A stretch of DNA of 64,000 nt from Alicyclobacillus tolerans (GCF_001447355.1 NZ_JXBW01000014.1:1-64000); one strand, 5' to 3'. Shown: positions 8,573 through 18,972, counted from the first letter of the stretch. Numbers and translations are program-made. The notes: generated by a model not told the origin, from the sequence alone.

Positions 8573-8590
8573 TGGTCAGGGGGGATGGAA

Positions 8591-10582
8591 GTGCAGAACC
8601 TGCCGGGAAAATTTGAATTGGTATCAGACTATCGTCCGCAAGGTGATCAACCAGCAGCCATTGAGCAGTTGGTCGACGGTGTGGACAGCGGGTTGCGCCA
8701 TCAGACGCTGCTCGGCGTTACCGGGTCAGGTAAGACGTTTACCATGGCCAATATTATTGCCGAGTTGAATCGGCCGACTCTTGTGATCGCCCACAACAAA
8801 ACGCTGGCAGCGCAATTGGCAGCAGAGTTTCGAGCATTTTTTCCGAACAACGCAGTCGAGTATTTCGTCAGTTACTACGATTATTATCAGCCGGAGGCGT
8901 ACATTCCATCCACAGATACCTATATCGAAAAAGATGCGAAGATCAACGATGAGATCGATAAAATGAGGCACTCCGCGACGGCTGCCATCCTCGAACGCAA
9001 CGACGTGCTTGTGGTTGCCAGTGTGTCTGCGATTTATGGTCTTGGTAGTCCGCAAGAATATAGCCAGCATGTATTGTCGTTGCGCGTTGGGGCGACGATG
9101 GATCGCAACCAGATGTTACGGCGCTTAGTAGATATGCAGTACGAGCGCAACGACATCAATTTCATTCGCGGTACATTTCGCGTGCGTGGTGATGTTGTCG
9201 AGATTTTTCCGGCGTCCCGCGACGAGCATGCCATTCGGGTCGAACTGTTTGGCGACGAGATCGATCGCATTTCGGAAATCAACGTAGTCACAGGCGAAGT
9301 CGTGGCCAGGCGCAATCACTTCAGCATCTTCCCGGCCTCGCACTTTGTCACATCGCGGCCTCGATTGGAGGCGGCCATCGAGCGCATCCGTGAGGAGTTA
9401 CGGGAGCGGCTGCACGAGTTGCGTTCGCAAGATAAGTTGCTTGAGGCACAACGGCTTGAACAGCGAACGATGTACGATATCGAGATGATGCTGGAGATGG
9501 GATTTTGCTCAGGCATTGAGAATTATTCCAGGCATCTGGAAGGCCGTGCTGCAGGCGAACCTCCGAACACGCTCCTCGATTATTTTCCGCCGGGCTTTTT
9601 GACGCTGATCGACGAGTCTCACGTCACCCTGCCACAAATTCGAGGGATGTATGGTGGTGACAGAACGCGTAAGCTGACGTTGATTGAACATGGCTTTCGG
9701 CTTCCGTCTGCGGCGGACAACCGCCCTTTGACGTTTGAGGAGTTCGAGCGAGCAGTCGGGCAGTGTATTTACGTCAGTGCAACGCCCGGGCCGTATGAGG
9801 AGGAGCACCAGCAGCGCATTGTCGAACAGATCATTCGCCCGACGGGATTACTCGATCCCATCATTCACGTCCGCCCAATTAAAGGCCAAATTGACGATCT
9901 CGTCGGCGAGATTCGCGACCGCATCCGCCGCGATGAGCGCGTACTCGTCACGACGCTGACCAAGAAGATGGCCGAGGATTTGACGGATTACCTCAAGGAG
10001 ATTGGCATTAAAGTGCGGTATCTGCACTCTGATATCAAGACCATTGAGCGCATGGTGATTCTTCGCGATTTGCGCAAGGGCGCATTTGATGTCCTGGTTG
10101 GCATCAACCTGCTTCGCGAAGGCCTTGATTTGCCTGAGGTATCGCTCGTTGCCATTCTCGACGCTGATAAAGAAGGTTTTTTGCGCGCGCATCGGTCGCT
10201 CATTCAGACGATTGGACGCGCTGCTCGCAACCCCAACGGCACAGTCATTATGTATGCGGATCAAATTACAGATTCGATGCGGATCGCAATCGACGAGACA
10301 GAGCGACGTAGAGCCAAGCAGATTGCGTACAACGAAGAGCACGGCATCACGCCGACGACCGTTCGCAAAGCAGTCCGGGATGTCGTCGAGACGACGAAGG
10401 TAGCGGACACCCATGAGGAGTATGTAGCCGTCGCCGAACAGGCACAGGCTCTTAAAGGACGTGAACGCAAAGAGCTGATTGCCAAGCTGGAGCAGCAGAT
10501 GCGTGAAGCGGCGAAGGCCTTGGAGTTTGAGCGCGCTGCGCAGTTGCGCGATATGATTGCCGAATTGATGGATGCATCGTGA
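8591..10582 (+). CDS. uvrB: UvrABC excinuclease subunit B
   Basis: UvrB is the damage-verifying helicase of nucleotide excision repair, loading at lesions with UvrA and then recruiting UvrC. The product (663 residues) carries Walker A GVTGSGKT (42-49), the beta-hairpin region with [16 protein letters not shown], helicase motifs including [11 protein letters not shown] and QTIGRAARN, and the C-terminal UVR coiled-coil motif ([13 protein letters not shown]). GTG 8591 is chosen because AGGGGGG (8579-8584) sits directly against the alternative ATG 8585 but at correct distance from the GTG. The two upstream LexA boxes indicate SOS control. uvrA follows 30 bases later in the same operon. Confidence 0.97.
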   Translation: MQNLPGKFELVSDYRPQGDQPAAIEQLVDGVDSGLRHQTLLGVTGSGKTFTMANIIAELNRPTLVIAHNKTLAAQLAAEFRAFFPNNAVEYFVSYYDYYQPEAYIPSTDTYIEKDAKINDEIDKMRHSATAAILERNDVLVVASVSAIYGLGSPQEYSQHVLSLRVGATMDRNQMLRRLVDMQYERNDINFIRGTFRVRGDVVEIFPASRDEHAIRVELFGDEIDRISEINVVTGEVVARRNHFSIFPASHFVTSRPRLEAAIERIREELRERLHELRSQDKLLEAQRLEQRTMYDIEMMLEMGFCSGIENYSRHLEGRAAGEPPNTLLDYFPPGFLTLIDESHVTLPQIRGMYGGDRTRKLTLIEHGFRLPSAADNRPLTFEEFERAVGQCIYVSATPGPYEEEHQQRIVEQIIRPTGLLDPIIHVRPIKGQIDDLVGEIRDRIRRDERVLVTTLTKKMAEDLTDYLKEIGIKVRYLHSDIKTIERMVILRDLRKGAFDVLVGINLLREGLDLPEVSLVAILDADKEGFLRAHRSLIQTIGRAARNPNGTVIMYADQITDSMRIAIDETERRRAKQIAYNEEHGITPTTVRKAVRDVVETTKVADTHEEYVAVAEQAQALKGRERKELIAKLEQQMREAAKALEFERAAQLRDMIAELMDAS

Positions 10583-10612
10583 TCGCAAGCGTGGGAAGAA
10601 GGGAAGAACGAG

Positions 10613-13477
10613 ATGCCTCAGGATTTCATCTACGTGCGCGGCGCACGTGCGCACAATTTGAAAAACATCGACGTCAAAATCCCGCGCGACAAGTTTGTGG
10701 TGATCACGGGACTGAGCGGATCGGGCAAGTCGTCGCTCGCGTTTGATACGATTTATGCCGAGGGACAGCGACGTTATGTCGAGTCGCTTTCCGCGTATGC
10801 ACGACAGTTCCTCGGTCAGATGGACAAGCCGGATGTCGATGGTATCGATGGCCTATCGCCGGCCATTTCCATTGATCAGAAGACGACGAGCCGCAATCCG
10901 CGTTCGACAGTTGGCACGGTGACAGAAGTCTATGATTATTTGCGTTTGCTGTTTGCGCGGGTAGGGCGTCCCTACTGTCCGAATTGTCATATTCCCATCC
11001 AATCACAGACGGTCGAGCAAATGGTCGACCGCATTGTGAAGTTGCCTGAACGCACACGATTGCAGGTTTTGGCTCCCGTGGTGCGTGGGCGCAAGGGTGA
11101 GCATCAGAAGGTGTTTGAGCAGATGCGCAAGGCGGGCTATGTCCGTGTGCGCGTCGATGGCGAGGTTCGCGAGCTTGAAGATGACATTCAGTTGGAAAAA
11201 AACCGCAAGCACAGCATAGAAGTCGTGGTTGATCGCCTCGTCGTTCGCGATGATATTGCCAGTCGCTTAGCCGATTCATTGGAGGCTGCACTCGGGCTTT
11301 CGGGTGGCATTGTGTTGGTTGACGTGATCGACGGCGAGGAAATGTTGTTTAGCCAAAATGCGGCGTGTCCAAATTGTGGATTTTCCGTGGAGGAACTCGC
11401 GCCTCGCATGTTTTCGTTCAACAGTCCGTTTGGCGCGTGTGACACGTGTTTGGGCCTGGGCGTCAATATGGAGGTGGACGAGCAGCTGGTGGTGCCCAAC
11501 CCGGCGCTCAGTATTGAAGAGGGCGCTATCGTTCCATGGGCGGGTTCCTTTTCAAACTATTATCCAGAGCTATTACGGGCCGCCTGCCAATCGTTCGGGA
11601 TCGATGTTACGGTGCCGGTCGCAGAGTTGCCAGACGAAGCGTTGCATAAGTTGCTCTATGGCAACGGGGAAACGATACGCTTCGCTTATGAAAACGACTT
11701 TGGTCAGCACAAGACGGCACAGATTCCGTTTGAGGGTGTCATTCCGAACTTGGAGCGGCGCCATCGGGAGACGGCTTCAGATTCCATTCGTGAGTTTATC
11801 GAGTCGTTTATGAGCGCGAAGCCCTGTCCGGCCTGTCACGGCAAGCGGTTGAAGCCGCAGAGCCTGGCGGTCCTCATCGGGGGCAGAAATATTGCAGATG
11901 TCACCGAAATGTCTGTAGGGGATGCGTTAGCATTCTTCGGCGATTTGACACTATCCGAAAAGGAAATGCATATTGCTCGCCAAATTTTAAAGGAGATTGA
12001 GAGTCGGCTCGGCTTCTTGCGCGATGTGGGATTGGATTACCTGACGTTGGCGCGCTCGGCCGGGACACTGTCAGGCGGTGAAGCGCAGCGCATTCGTCTT
12101 GCGACACAGCTTGGATCGTCACTGATGGGCGTTCTCTACATTTTGGACGAGCCCAGCATCGGCCTACATCAGCGCGACAATGAGCGTCTAATCCGGACGT
12201 TGGAGCATATGCGCGATCTCGGTAACACCTTGATTGTCGTCGAGCACGACGAGGACACCATGCTGGCGGCCGATTACATCATCGACATGGGCAAGGGTGC
12301 CGGCATTCATGGCGGCGAAGTGGTGAGTCAGGGGACGCCCGCTGAGGTCATGCGCGATCCCAATTCTGTGACCGGCCAGTTTTTGTCGGGACGCCGTTTC
12401 ATTCCGGTGCCGGATGAGCGCAGGCGGCCTGGGGATCGATGGTTGGTGGTGAAAGGGGCTCGCGAAAACAACCTTAAGGGTATCGATGTCAAAATACCTA
12501 TTGGTGTGTTCACATGTGTGACAGGCGTCTCGGGGTCGGGCAAGTCGACATTGGTCAATGAGATTTTACACAAAGCCTTGGCACGCGACCTCAACCGAGC
12601 GCGCGTGCGACCCGGTGCCCACGATGCCATTACAGGGTTGGAGCATTTGGACAAGGTCGTCGATATCGACCAATCGCCCATCGGTCGTACACCGCGATCC
12701 AATCCCGCGACGTATACAGGGGTGTTTGACGACATCCGTGACTTATTTGCCTCGACGAACGAAGCAAAGATGCGAGGATACAAAAAGGGCCGCTTCTCAT
12801 TTAACGTTCGCGGTGGGCGCTGCGAGGCGTGCAAGGGTGACGGCATCATTAAAATCGAGATGCACTTTTTGCCTGACGTCTACGTTCCGTGTGAGGTGTG
12901 CAAGGGCAAGCGATACAACCGTGAGACGCTCGAGGTCCGATTTAAAGGCAAAAATATCGCGGAAGTGCTCGATATGACAGTGGAGGATGCGTGCACGTTT
13001 TTCGAAAATATTCCGCGCATCCAGCGCCGGTTACAGACACTAATGGACGTGGGGCTCGGTTATATCCGTTTGGGGCAACCAGCGACCACATTGTCTGGAG
13101 GCGAGGCGCAGCGCGTGAAATTGGCCTCAGAGTTACACCGTCGAAGCACTGGACGCACGTTGTACATTCTCGACGAGCCTACGACAGGACTGCATGTCGC
13201 TGACATTGAGCGGCTATTGACCGTGCTGCATCGTCTCGTTGACAATGGGGACACAGTGCTCATCATCGAACACAATTTGGATGTCATCAAAACGGCCGAT
13301 TATTTGATCGATCTTGGGCCGGAAGGTGGCAGCCGCGGTGGTCAGTTGGTGGCAGAAGGCACTCCGGAAGCGGTGTGTGCTGTCCCAGCATCTCATACAG
13401 GGCGCTTTCTTGGTCCCATCCTCGAGCGCGATCGCGCACGTATGGATAAATTGCGCAATGCGGCCGTACGGTCGTAG
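10613..13477 (+). CDS. uvrA: UvrABC excinuclease subunit A
   Basis: UvrA is the dimeric ABC-type damage sensor that hands lesions to UvrB. The 954-residue protein has two ATPase modules: the first Walker [13 protein letters not shown] near residue 33 and the second [12 protein letters not shown] in the C-terminal half, each with its LSGGEAQR signature. Zinc-binding cysteine pairs are visible in [21 protein letters not shown] and in CEACKGDG with the later CEVCKGKR. Length is normal. ATG 10613 follows GAAGGGA. It is co-transcribed with uvrB and hence expected to be SOS-inducible. Confidence 0.97.
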   Translation: MPQDFIYVRGARAHNLKNIDVKIPRDKFVVITGLSGSGKSSLAFDTIYAEGQRRYVESLSAYARQFLGQMDKPDVDGIDGLSPAISIDQKTTSRNPRSTVGTVTEVYDYLRLLFARVGRPYCPNCHIPIQSQTVEQMVDRIVKLPERTRLQVLAPVVRGRKGEHQKVFEQMRKAGYVRVRVDGEVRELEDDIQLEKNRKHSIEVVVDRLVVRDDIASRLADSLEAALGLSGGIVLVDVIDGEEMLFSQNAACPNCGFSVEELAPRMFSFNSPFGACDTCLGLGVNMEVDEQLVVPNPALSIEEGAIVPWAGSFSNYYPELLRAACQSFGIDVTVPVAELPDEALHKLLYGNGETIRFAYENDFGQHKTAQIPFEGVIPNLERRHRETASDSIREFIESFMSAKPCPACHGKRLKPQSLAVLIGGRNIADVTEMSVGDALAFFGDLTLSEKEMHIARQILKEIESRLGFLRDVGLDYLTLARSAGTLSGGEAQRIRLATQLGSSLMGVLYILDEPSIGLHQRDNERLIRTLEHMRDLGNTLIVVEHDEDTMLAADYIIDMGKGAGIHGGEVVSQGTPAEVMRDPNSVTGQFLSGRRFIPVPDERRRPGDRWLVVKGARENNLKGIDVKIPIGVFTCVTGVSGSGKSTLVNEILHKALARDLNRARVRPGAHDAITGLEHLDKVVDIDQSPIGRTPRSNPATYTGVFDDIRDLFASTNEAKMRGYKKGRFSFNVRGGRCEACKGDGIIKIEMHFLPDVYVPCEVCKGKRYNRETLEVRFKGKNIAEVLDMTVEDACTFFENIPRIQRRLQTLMDVGLGYIRLGQPATTLSGGEAQRVKLASELHRRSTGRTLYILDEPTTGLHVADIERLLTVLHRLVDNGDTVLIIEHNLDVIKTADYLIDLGPEGGSRGGQLVAEGTPEAVCAVPASHTGRFLGPILERDRARMDKLRNAAVRS

Positions 13478-13537
13478 GTTGATGGCTTTACCGACACGGC
13501 GGGACGGGTCTAGTTGTGGTGAAAAGGAGGGTGTCTT

Positions 13538-14479
13538 TTGGGGCAACCGCGTGGTGTGAGCGTTCGGCAGTTGGTCAAGGATCTCGATCTCCGCGTTTTT
13601 AATGACGATGCGGATTTGGATAAGATGATTTATACGCGCGACATCAATCGGCCGGGGTTGGCGTTGGCAGGCTATCTTCGCTATCATCCTGCCGAGCGCG
13701 TGCAAATCCTCGGGCGAACGGAGCTCTCGTTTTTGCGCGGAATGAATGAAAAGGAAAAAGCGTTGCGCGTTTTTGCGTTCTGCTCCTATCAACAGACGCC
13801 TTGCATCTTGATCACGCGGGGTGATACGCCGCCACCTGTGTTGCTTGCCGAAGCTACATCCAAGCACATCCCGGTGTTGGGCACCAATATGGTGACGACA
13901 CGTCTGACGGCCGCCATCTCAAACTATTTGGAAGAGCGTTTGGCACCGGAGACCCTGCAGCACGGTGTGCTTGTCGACGTGTACGGAATTGGCATTTTGA
14001 TCACGGGATCGAGCGGCATCGGCAAGAGTGAGACGGGGTTGGAACTCATCAAGCGCGGGCATCGTTTGGTTGCCGACGATGCTGTGGTCATCCGCCAAAT
14101 TTCAGATGAAAGCTTGGTTGGTAGTGCGCCGCCGCTTTTGCAACATTTGCTTGAGATTCGTGGACTTGGCGTGCTGAACGCCATGACACTATTCGGGGCA
14201 GGTGCGGTGCGCACACACAAACGCATCTCCATGGTCATTCACCTTGAGGCTTGGCGCGAGAATCACGCGTACGACCGCCTTGGCATCGATATGGAGACGA
14301 TGAAAATTCTCGATCTCGAGGTACCAAAAGTGACGGTGCCTGTACGGCCCGGGCGTAACCTGGCCGTTATTGTCGAAGTGGCGGCGATGAACTTCCGCTT
14401 AAAGGGAATGGGCTTAGACGCGGCGAAGGCGTTTACGCAAGAATTGGAGCAGGTGATTGCATCACAGACCGGAATCTAA
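13538..14479 (+). CDS. hprK: HPr kinase/phosphorylase
   Basis: HprK phosphorylates Ser46 of HPr and Crh when glycolytic intermediates are high and reverses this otherwise, controlling CcpA-dependent carbon repression. The 313-residue protein shows the P-loop GSSGIGKS (157-164), catalytic-side residues in QHGVLVD (H142) and LVADDAVV (D180, D181), and the family signature EIRGLGVLNAMTLFGAGAV. A TTG start at 13538 is supported by AAAAGGAGG (13522-13530) seven bases upstream. lgt, which often follows hprK in Bacilli, is absent; a terminator follows instead. Its likely substrate, a Crh-like protein, is encoded at 22067. Confidence 0.96.
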   Translation: MGQPRGVSVRQLVKDLDLRVFNDDADLDKMIYTRDINRPGLALAGYLRYHPAERVQILGRTELSFLRGMNEKEKALRVFAFCSYQQTPCILITRGDTPPPVLLAEATSKHIPVLGTNMVTTRLTAAISNYLEERLAPETLQHGVLVDVYGIGILITGSSGIGKSETGLELIKRGHRLVADDAVVIRQISDESLVGSAPPLLQHLLEIRGLGVLNAMTLFGAGAVRTHKRISMVIHLEAWRENHAYDRLGIDMETMKILDLEVPKVTVPVRPGRNLAVIVEVAAMNFRLKGMGLDAAKAFTQELEQVIASQTGI

Positions 14480-14483
14480 GGAT

Positions 14484-14513
14484 AAGGCGGTGGGAGAGCC
14501 CACCGCCTTTTTT
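14484..14513. terminator. Terminator between hprK and argS, possibly bidirectional
   Basis: Perfect 11-bp stem AAGGCGGTGGG / CCCACCGCCTT around loop AGAG, with six T residues on the plus strand. The argS stop codon (TTA at 14512-14514 on the plus strand) overlaps the T tract, so the element may serve mainly hprK; A residues on the other side are few. Confidence 0.85.
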
Positions 14514-16212
14514 ACATCTCTTGTGGAGCGTCAAGGCCAATCAGGTAGAGCGCCTTGGCGATGACATTGCGCGTTGCCTGAGTGAGGGCGAGGCGTGCCG
14601 CGCGCAGCGGATCGTCCGCTTGGAGAATGGGGTTGTTGTGGTAAAAACGGTTGAATGCGTGGCAGACGTGCAGGACATAGCGCGCCATGACCGATGGATC
14701 AAACTCGTCGACCGCTCGCGCTAAAGCTTCTCCGGCTTGTGCCAAGCGCAGGATGAGCGCCCACTCGACGTCGTCTGGCTGCACCTCTGTCGGCCAGTTC
14801 AAAGGCTTTGCATCGGTTCCTGCCTTGCGCAACACGCTGCAAGCGCGTGCATGCGTGTATTGGACATATGGACCCGTTTCGCCGTCAAAGTTGAGCACGT
14901 CTTCGTAACGGAAATCGACTTCGTGAATGCGATAGGTCTTCAGATCGTTAAAAATGACAGCACCGACGCCAACACTGCGAGCCACACCGTCTTGATCGGC
15001 CAAGTTCGGATTTTTTTCCTGAATGATCCGTCTGGCTTCTTCAATAGCCTTGTTCAGTACGTCTTCGAGATACACAACATGGCCGCGGCGTGTGGAAAGG
15101 CGTTCACCGTTAAACTTCATCAGGCCGAACGCGACGTGTGTACAACGTTTGGCATAGTCGCGTCCAAGCAACTCTAAGACCTTAAATACCTGCTGGAAGT
15201 GCAATTTCTGTTCTGCCCCGACCACGTAGACGAGTGTGTCCGCCCCAAGCACGCGATGGCGATAGTCGGCAGCAGCGAGATCGCGCGTTGCATAAATGGA
15301 AGTTCCGTCCGACTTCTTGATGATGCAAGGAGGCATATCGTAGGCAGATAGATCGACGACTTCGGCGCCATCGTCTTCGACAAGCAACCCTTTGGCCCGT
15401 AATTCGTCGACAATTGCGTCCATCTTGTCGTTGTAAAAGCTCTCGCCAAGGTAGTGGTCAAACTCGACGCCGAGCGTCTTGTACGTCTCTTGAAAGGCGC
15501 GCAGGCTCTCGTCAATAAACCAGCGCCACAGTCGATTTGCCTGCTCGTCTCCCTCTTCCAGTTGCTTAAACCAATATCGTCCTTCGTCTTCAAGCTCTGG
15601 ATGCTCACGTGCCTCTTCGTGGAAACGAACATACAGCTTAAACAGTTCTCGCACTGGGTTCTTGCGTACGGTTTCTTCGTCGCCCCACTTGAGGTAGGCG
15701 GCAATATTTTTACCGAATTGGGTGCCCCAGTCACCGAGATGGTTGACACCTTCTACCCGATATCCATCCTCGCGCATGAGGCGGACGATGGCCTGTCCGA
15801 TGATGGTGGAACGCAGGTGGCCAACGCCGAAGGGCTTCGCGATGTTGGGTGCCGAATAATCGACGGCAACGGTATGCCCTGTGCCGCGTTCCTCAGAGAA
15901 TAAATCGTGCACAGACCGAAGGGCTCGGTCCACGATACCAAGGGCATATGTCGAGCGCTCCAAGGTCAGGTTGAGGTATCCCCCCTGGGCGTTCGCATTG
16001 CCGATACCGTCTACGCCGGCGAGCTTGTCCGCCAATTCGGATGCGATTAACGCCGGATTTTTCCGCAGTTGTTTGGCGAACTGGAAACATGGCAATGCGA
16101 GATCGCCAAGCTCTGGGTTTGGTGGGTATTCAATCAGGTTGACAACGTCCGCTGCGGGAAATCCTGTGTGATCTGCGACCGCAGTGGCAATTGCATGCTT
16201 AATGGATTTCAC
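14512..16212 (-). CDS. argS: Arginyl-tRNA synthetase
   Basis: ArgS charges tRNA-Arg. The 566-residue product contains the class I HIGH-type motif in APNIAKPFGVGHLRS, an N-terminal tRNA-recognition domain of about 100 residues, and the C-terminal anticodon-binding DALR domain with YVLHVCHAFNRFYHNNPIL. The start is GTG, read from the minus strand at 16212, with AGGGGGATTGAC just upstream. The gene lies on the strand opposite to its neighbours and separates hprK from the yvc cluster that is usually closer. No T-box leader is present: the transcript leader from the promoter at 16251-16256 is only about 35 bases. Confidence 0.96.
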   Translation of the reverse strand: MKSIKHAIATAVADHTGFPAADVVNLIEYPPNPELGDLALPCFQFAKQLRKNPALIASELADKLAGVDGIGNANAQGGYLNLTLERSTYALGIVDRALRSVHDLFSEERGTGHTVAVDYSAPNIAKPFGVGHLRSTIIGQAIVRLMREDGYRVEGVNHLGDWGTQFGKNIAAYLKWGDEETVRKNPVRELFKLYVRFHEEAREHPELEDEGRYWFKQLEEGDEQANRLWRWFIDESLRAFQETYKTLGVEFDHYLGESFYNDKMDAIVDELRAKGLLVEDDGAEVVDLSAYDMPPCIIKKSDGTSIYATRDLAAADYRHRVLGADTLVYVVGAEQKLHFQQVFKVLELLGRDYAKRCTHVAFGLMKFNGERLSTRRGHVVYLEDVLNKAIEEARRIIQEKNPNLADQDGVARSVGVGAVIFNDLKTYRIHEVDFRYEDVLNFDGETGPYVQYTHARACSVLRKAGTDAKPLNWPTEVQPDDVEWALILRLAQAGEALARAVDEFDPSVMARYVLHVCHAFNRFYHNNPILQADDPLRAARLALTQATRNVIAKALYLIGLDAPQEM

Positions 16213-16250
16213 GTCAATCCCCCTGTGCTTTCGCTCAAAGCTGATTCTTC

Positions 16251-16259
16251 ATTATACCA
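16251..16259 (-). promoter_or_regulatory. Extended -10 promoter of argS
   Basis: On the minus strand TGGTATAAT contains the perfect -10 hexamer TATAAT (plus-strand 16251-16256) with the TGn extension. It is the left arm of a 10-bp inverted repeat shared with the divergent promoter at 16304-16312. Confidence 0.6.
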
Positions 16260-16303
16260 CATGGGCGAATTTCTTGAGGTACTTCGCCAACCGGTCTCTG
16301 ATG

Positions 16304-16312
16304 TGGTATACT
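16304..16312 (+). promoter_or_regulatory. Extended -10 promoter of the TPR protein gene
   Basis: TGGTATACT gives the TGn extension and -10 TATACT (16307-16312), with TCGCCA (16284-16289) as a four-of-six -35 at 17-bp spacing. TATACCACAT (16253-16262) and ATGTGGTATA (16301-16310) are perfect inverted copies, so the two divergent promoters are mirror images. Confidence 0.55.
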
Positions 16313-16429
16313 TTTTCCACCAGTTCACATAATCTTTGTCCTTGCGGTTGGTTCAGCAGCAATCCGGCTTGTCAACGCAGGGCCGTTTCGCAGACAACGG
16401 ACAGCGTTGCAGGAGGTGCGTATGGACGT

Positions 16430-18160
16430 ATGGACACACGTCATTATCGCCAAGATTCGTCCGACCGTCGATCCAACGTGATTGCGATGGAATTTGACGC
16501 ATCGTACTTCTTTGAGCGCGGCGTTCGCTTTTTGCAGCGCAACGACTTGCCGCGAGCGCTCAGGGCGTTTCGTAAAACAGTCGAATATGAACCGGACAAT
16601 CCTGTGAACTATTGCAACCTTGCAGGCGTCCTGTCCGAGATGGGCGACTTTGAGGCATCGAATCAGGTACTGCAGCACGTCTTGAACCACCTGGATCCGA
16701 ATATGGCTGAGCGCCAGTTTTACCTTGCCAACAACTATGCAAACATGGGGCAGTACGATACCGCTGAAGAATACGTACTGCGTTATCTCGATATGGATCC
16801 GAACGGCGAATATGCCGCCGATGCGGAGGAAATGTTGGACATCTTAGTGGATGAGTTTGGCGGCGGGCGAGTTCTTCAGAAATGGCAAGAAGAGAAAGAA
16901 AAGCTCGATAACTTATCTGCGGTAAAGGATGGCCGCTACTTTCTAGAAAATGGACAGTTTGAGGCCGCTGTCGAATGGCTCGAACAAGTTGTACAGGAAG
17001 ATCCAGGGCATTTAGCAGCGTGTAACAATTTGTGTCTGGCCTATTATTACACTGGGCAGCATGACAAGGCGCTCAGGATGGTTGAAGAGGTTTTAGAACG
17101 GCAGCCGGACAACCTGCATGCGCTTTGCAATCGTGCTCTTTTGCTAAAGCACTACGGGGCAGAAGACGCTTTGGCGGTGGCGGCAGAGCCGTTGACGAAA
17201 GTGTTTTCTCTAAACCCCGATATTGCCATGAAAATTGGTACAACGCTTGGCATTATCGGTTGGCATCGCGAGGCGATGGTGGCATTTCGCAGACTGCTAC
17301 ACGTTGCACAATTGGATGATCCCATCCTGCTTCATGCCATCGCGGCGGCTGCCGCCAACTGTGGCGAGTGGGCGACGGCAGAGCGCTACTGGTTGTTGCT
17401 CAAGCGCCATCGCGATTATCGACACGTAGCGGAATACTATTTGGAGCGCTTGATGACCGTTCGAACGGGTGAAAGTCTCGGTTTCCGGGTCGGATATCAG
17501 CTCGACTTGCCTATCGAAGCTCAGTTGGCAGAAGTTAAAGACAGGCTAAAGTCGTCGGCTCCGGACGAGTGGCGGCGCGACCCGCTTTTGCGTGCCTCGC
17601 TCTATTGGGGGTTGCGTCACGGCAATCATGAGACGCGGCGGCGCGTCATTCGCGCACTCGCCGTTGTCGCGGACAGCGATGCGGAAAAGGCCCTGCGGCT
17701 ATTCCTGGGGCGCTCTGATATCGATGACACTTTGCGCCTTTATGCTGTCGTTGCTCTTAAACGCATGGGGGCGAAGGGCAGGTTGAAGGTCTGGCAGGGT
17801 GGAACCCTGCAGGAAATTTCGCTTGACGACATCAGTTCGGATGTCATTCTCAACCTGAACCCGCAGTGGCGTTACGTCTCAGAGCGTGTATGTCAGTGGT
17901 TATCGACGAAAAGCCTCGAAAGATTAATTGTAGAGGCTAAACGGGTATGGAACATGTACTTGTACGACATGTTTCTACATGCAAACCGCCGGATCAGCAA
18001 ACCTGATATTTGGGTGGCAAGTGTTCTTTATATCGTCTTGCGGTATTACGGAGTTCCGGTGATACAAAGGGAATTGGCTGCAGAATTCAGCGTGTCGCCA
18101 TCGTCCATACGCAAGTGCAGCGCTCGCTTGGAACAAATATTGCTCAAACCTGGCGTTTGA
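16430..18160 (+). CDS. TPR-repeat protein with C-terminal helix-turn-helix-like segment
   Basis: The 576-residue product carries tetratricopeptide repeats at about residues 20-260 (for example FRKTVEYEPDNPVNYCNLAG and CNNLCLAYYYTGQHDKALRM), then a helical HEAT-like region and a C-terminal 60-residue segment (ELAAEFSVSPSSIRKCSARL) resembling a helix-turn-helix. A TPR protein, YvcD, lies near hprK in Bacillus subtilis, and this may be its counterpart. ATG 16430 lies 13 bases after AGGAGG (16411-16416), slightly long; GTG 16478 inside the frame is an alternative. TPR domains mediate protein contacts; partner unknown. No catalytic motif is seen. Confidence 0.7.
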   Translation: MDTRHYRQDSSDRRSNVIAMEFDASYFFERGVRFLQRNDLPRALRAFRKTVEYEPDNPVNYCNLAGVLSEMGDFEASNQVLQHVLNHLDPNMAERQFYLANNYANMGQYDTAEEYVLRYLDMDPNGEYAADAEEMLDILVDEFGGGRVLQKWQEEKEKLDNLSAVKDGRYFLENGQFEAAVEWLEQVVQEDPGHLAACNNLCLAYYYTGQHDKALRMVEEVLERQPDNLHALCNRALLLKHYGAEDALAVAAEPLTKVFSLNPDIAMKIGTTLGIIGWHREAMVAFRRLLHVAQLDDPILLHAIAAAAANCGEWATAERYWLLLKRHRDYRHVAEYYLERLMTVRTGESLGFRVGYQLDLPIEAQLAEVKDRLKSSAPDEWRRDPLLRASLYWGLRHGNHETRRRVIRALAVVADSDAEKALRLFLGRSDIDDTLRLYAVVALKRMGAKGRLKVWQGGTLQEISLDDISSDVILNLNPQWRYVSERVCQWLSTKSLERLIVEAKRVWNMYLYDMFLHANRRISKPDIWVASVLYIVLRYYGVPVIQRELAAEFSVSPSSIRKCSARLEQILLKPGV

Positions 18161-18196
18161 CAGCCTTGATGGCAGGTGGTCGGGAGGAGACCGGCG

Positions 18197-18292
18197 TTGC
18201 TCGGATTGGACGTCGAACGGGCAGCGATGGCAGCACTAAAATGTTTGCTGGTCATCGAAATTTCACGTCGCTGTAACACGATTGAAACATGA
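18197..18292 (+). CDS. Candidate 31-residue small protein
   Basis: TTG 18197 follows GGGAGGAG (18182-18189) at good spacing and opens a 31-codon frame ending at TGA 18292. The predicted peptide has a hydrophobic middle (MAALKCLLVIEI) flanked by charged residues. The strong ribosome site is the only evidence; no homolog is recognised. It may be a chance ORF. Confidence 0.22.
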   Translation: MLGLDVERAAMAALKCLLVIEISRRCNTIET

Positions 18293-18346
18293 AGCCCTTA
18301 TGATGAAACCGTAGCACATTTGACCCCCTTTTGATATAAAGCTTTT

Positions 18347-18374
18347 GGCGCCCCGTTCGTGCGCCCCTTTTTTT
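18347..18374 (+). terminator. Weak terminator candidate before the yvcI cluster
   Basis: GGCGC (18347-18351) and GCGCC (18361-18365) form a five-base stem followed by two C and seven T residues (18368-18374). The stem is short but the T tract is good. Confidence 0.4.
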
Positions 18375-18401
18375 GCCCCGGGTATTCTACCCTGGTATAC
18401 T
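18373..18401 (+). promoter_or_regulatory. Sigma-A promoter candidate for the nudix-rapZ-yvcK-whiA operon
   Basis: TTGCCC (18373-18378) and TATACT (18396-18401) with a 17-bp spacer. The spacer contains the small palindrome GGGTA-TTC-TACCC, a possible operator. It lies 43 bases before the TTG start of the nudix gene. Confidence 0.55.
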
Positions 18402-18444
18402 TCGGCACGGAAATGCTATGCTTTTCACAAGTGAGGTGGACGCC

Positions 18445-18972
18445 TTGCAAGTGATTGTGAACTGTTATGTTCCTTGGGAACACGGGTTTGTCATGTTGTG
18501 CAAGCCGCGGCGCGGTTGGTGGTATTTGCCGGGGGGCAAGGTGGAAGAACACGAGTTATGGCGGCTGGCCGCCATGCGCGAATTTGCAGAAGAGACGGGA
18601 ATCACGCTGACGGATGCCGCATTGCGAGGGATATATCAGGTTCGAATTGCAGGTGGTCCCGATGAGGAGCCAAAGCATCGGCTCATTGCACAGTTTGTCG
18701 GGTACGGCGCGAGTGGGGTTTTGTTGTCACAACACAGGGAAGGAAAGCTCGCCGTCGTGCGACCGGATGAAATGCTCGGCTTGCCGATGGATGAAGGCGA
18801 TCGACTAATGTTAAAGCGCACCATTGCGGCCGAATATCAAGGCGATAAGCGCGTCTTTTTCGGCCGCTTCGAATATGACGTTCAACACAAGTTGCTCGCC
18901 TGTGAGATGGATCCCGCCAATTATGAGTTCGATCCGCCGTTTGGGGCAGCGCAAGAGGGGGATGCGATGTGA
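18445..18972 (+). CDS. yvcI: Nudix hydrolase (YvcI-like)
   Basis: The 175-residue product has a complete Nudix box: G31-x5-E37-x7-REFAEETGI (45-53), which binds metal and cleaves a nucleoside diphosphate linked to another group. The N-terminal part KPRRGWWYLPGGKV and the position upstream of rapZ-yvcK-whiA match YvcI of Bacillus subtilis; its substrate is not established from sequence. TTG 18445 follows GAGGTGG (18433-18439) and gives a family-like start; GTG 18451 is possible. The stop overlaps the GTG start of rapZ (ATGTGA-type overlap), so the genes are translationally coupled. Confidence 0.88.
   Translation: MQVIVNCYVPWEHGFVMLCKPRRGWWYLPGGKVEEHELWRLAAMREFAEETGITLTDAALRGIYQVRIAGGPDEEPKHRLIAQFVGYGASGVLLSQHREGKLAVVRPDEMLGLPMDEGDRLMLKRTIAAEYQGDKRVFFGRFEYDVQHKLLACEMDPANYEFDPPFGAAQEGDAM

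Noticed and set aside
8540-8587. Earlier starts for uvrB (from 8540 or ATG 8585)
   Set aside because: The frame from 8540 crosses LexA box 2 and lacks a ribosome site; ATG 8585 abuts the ribosome site. GTG 8591 fits better.
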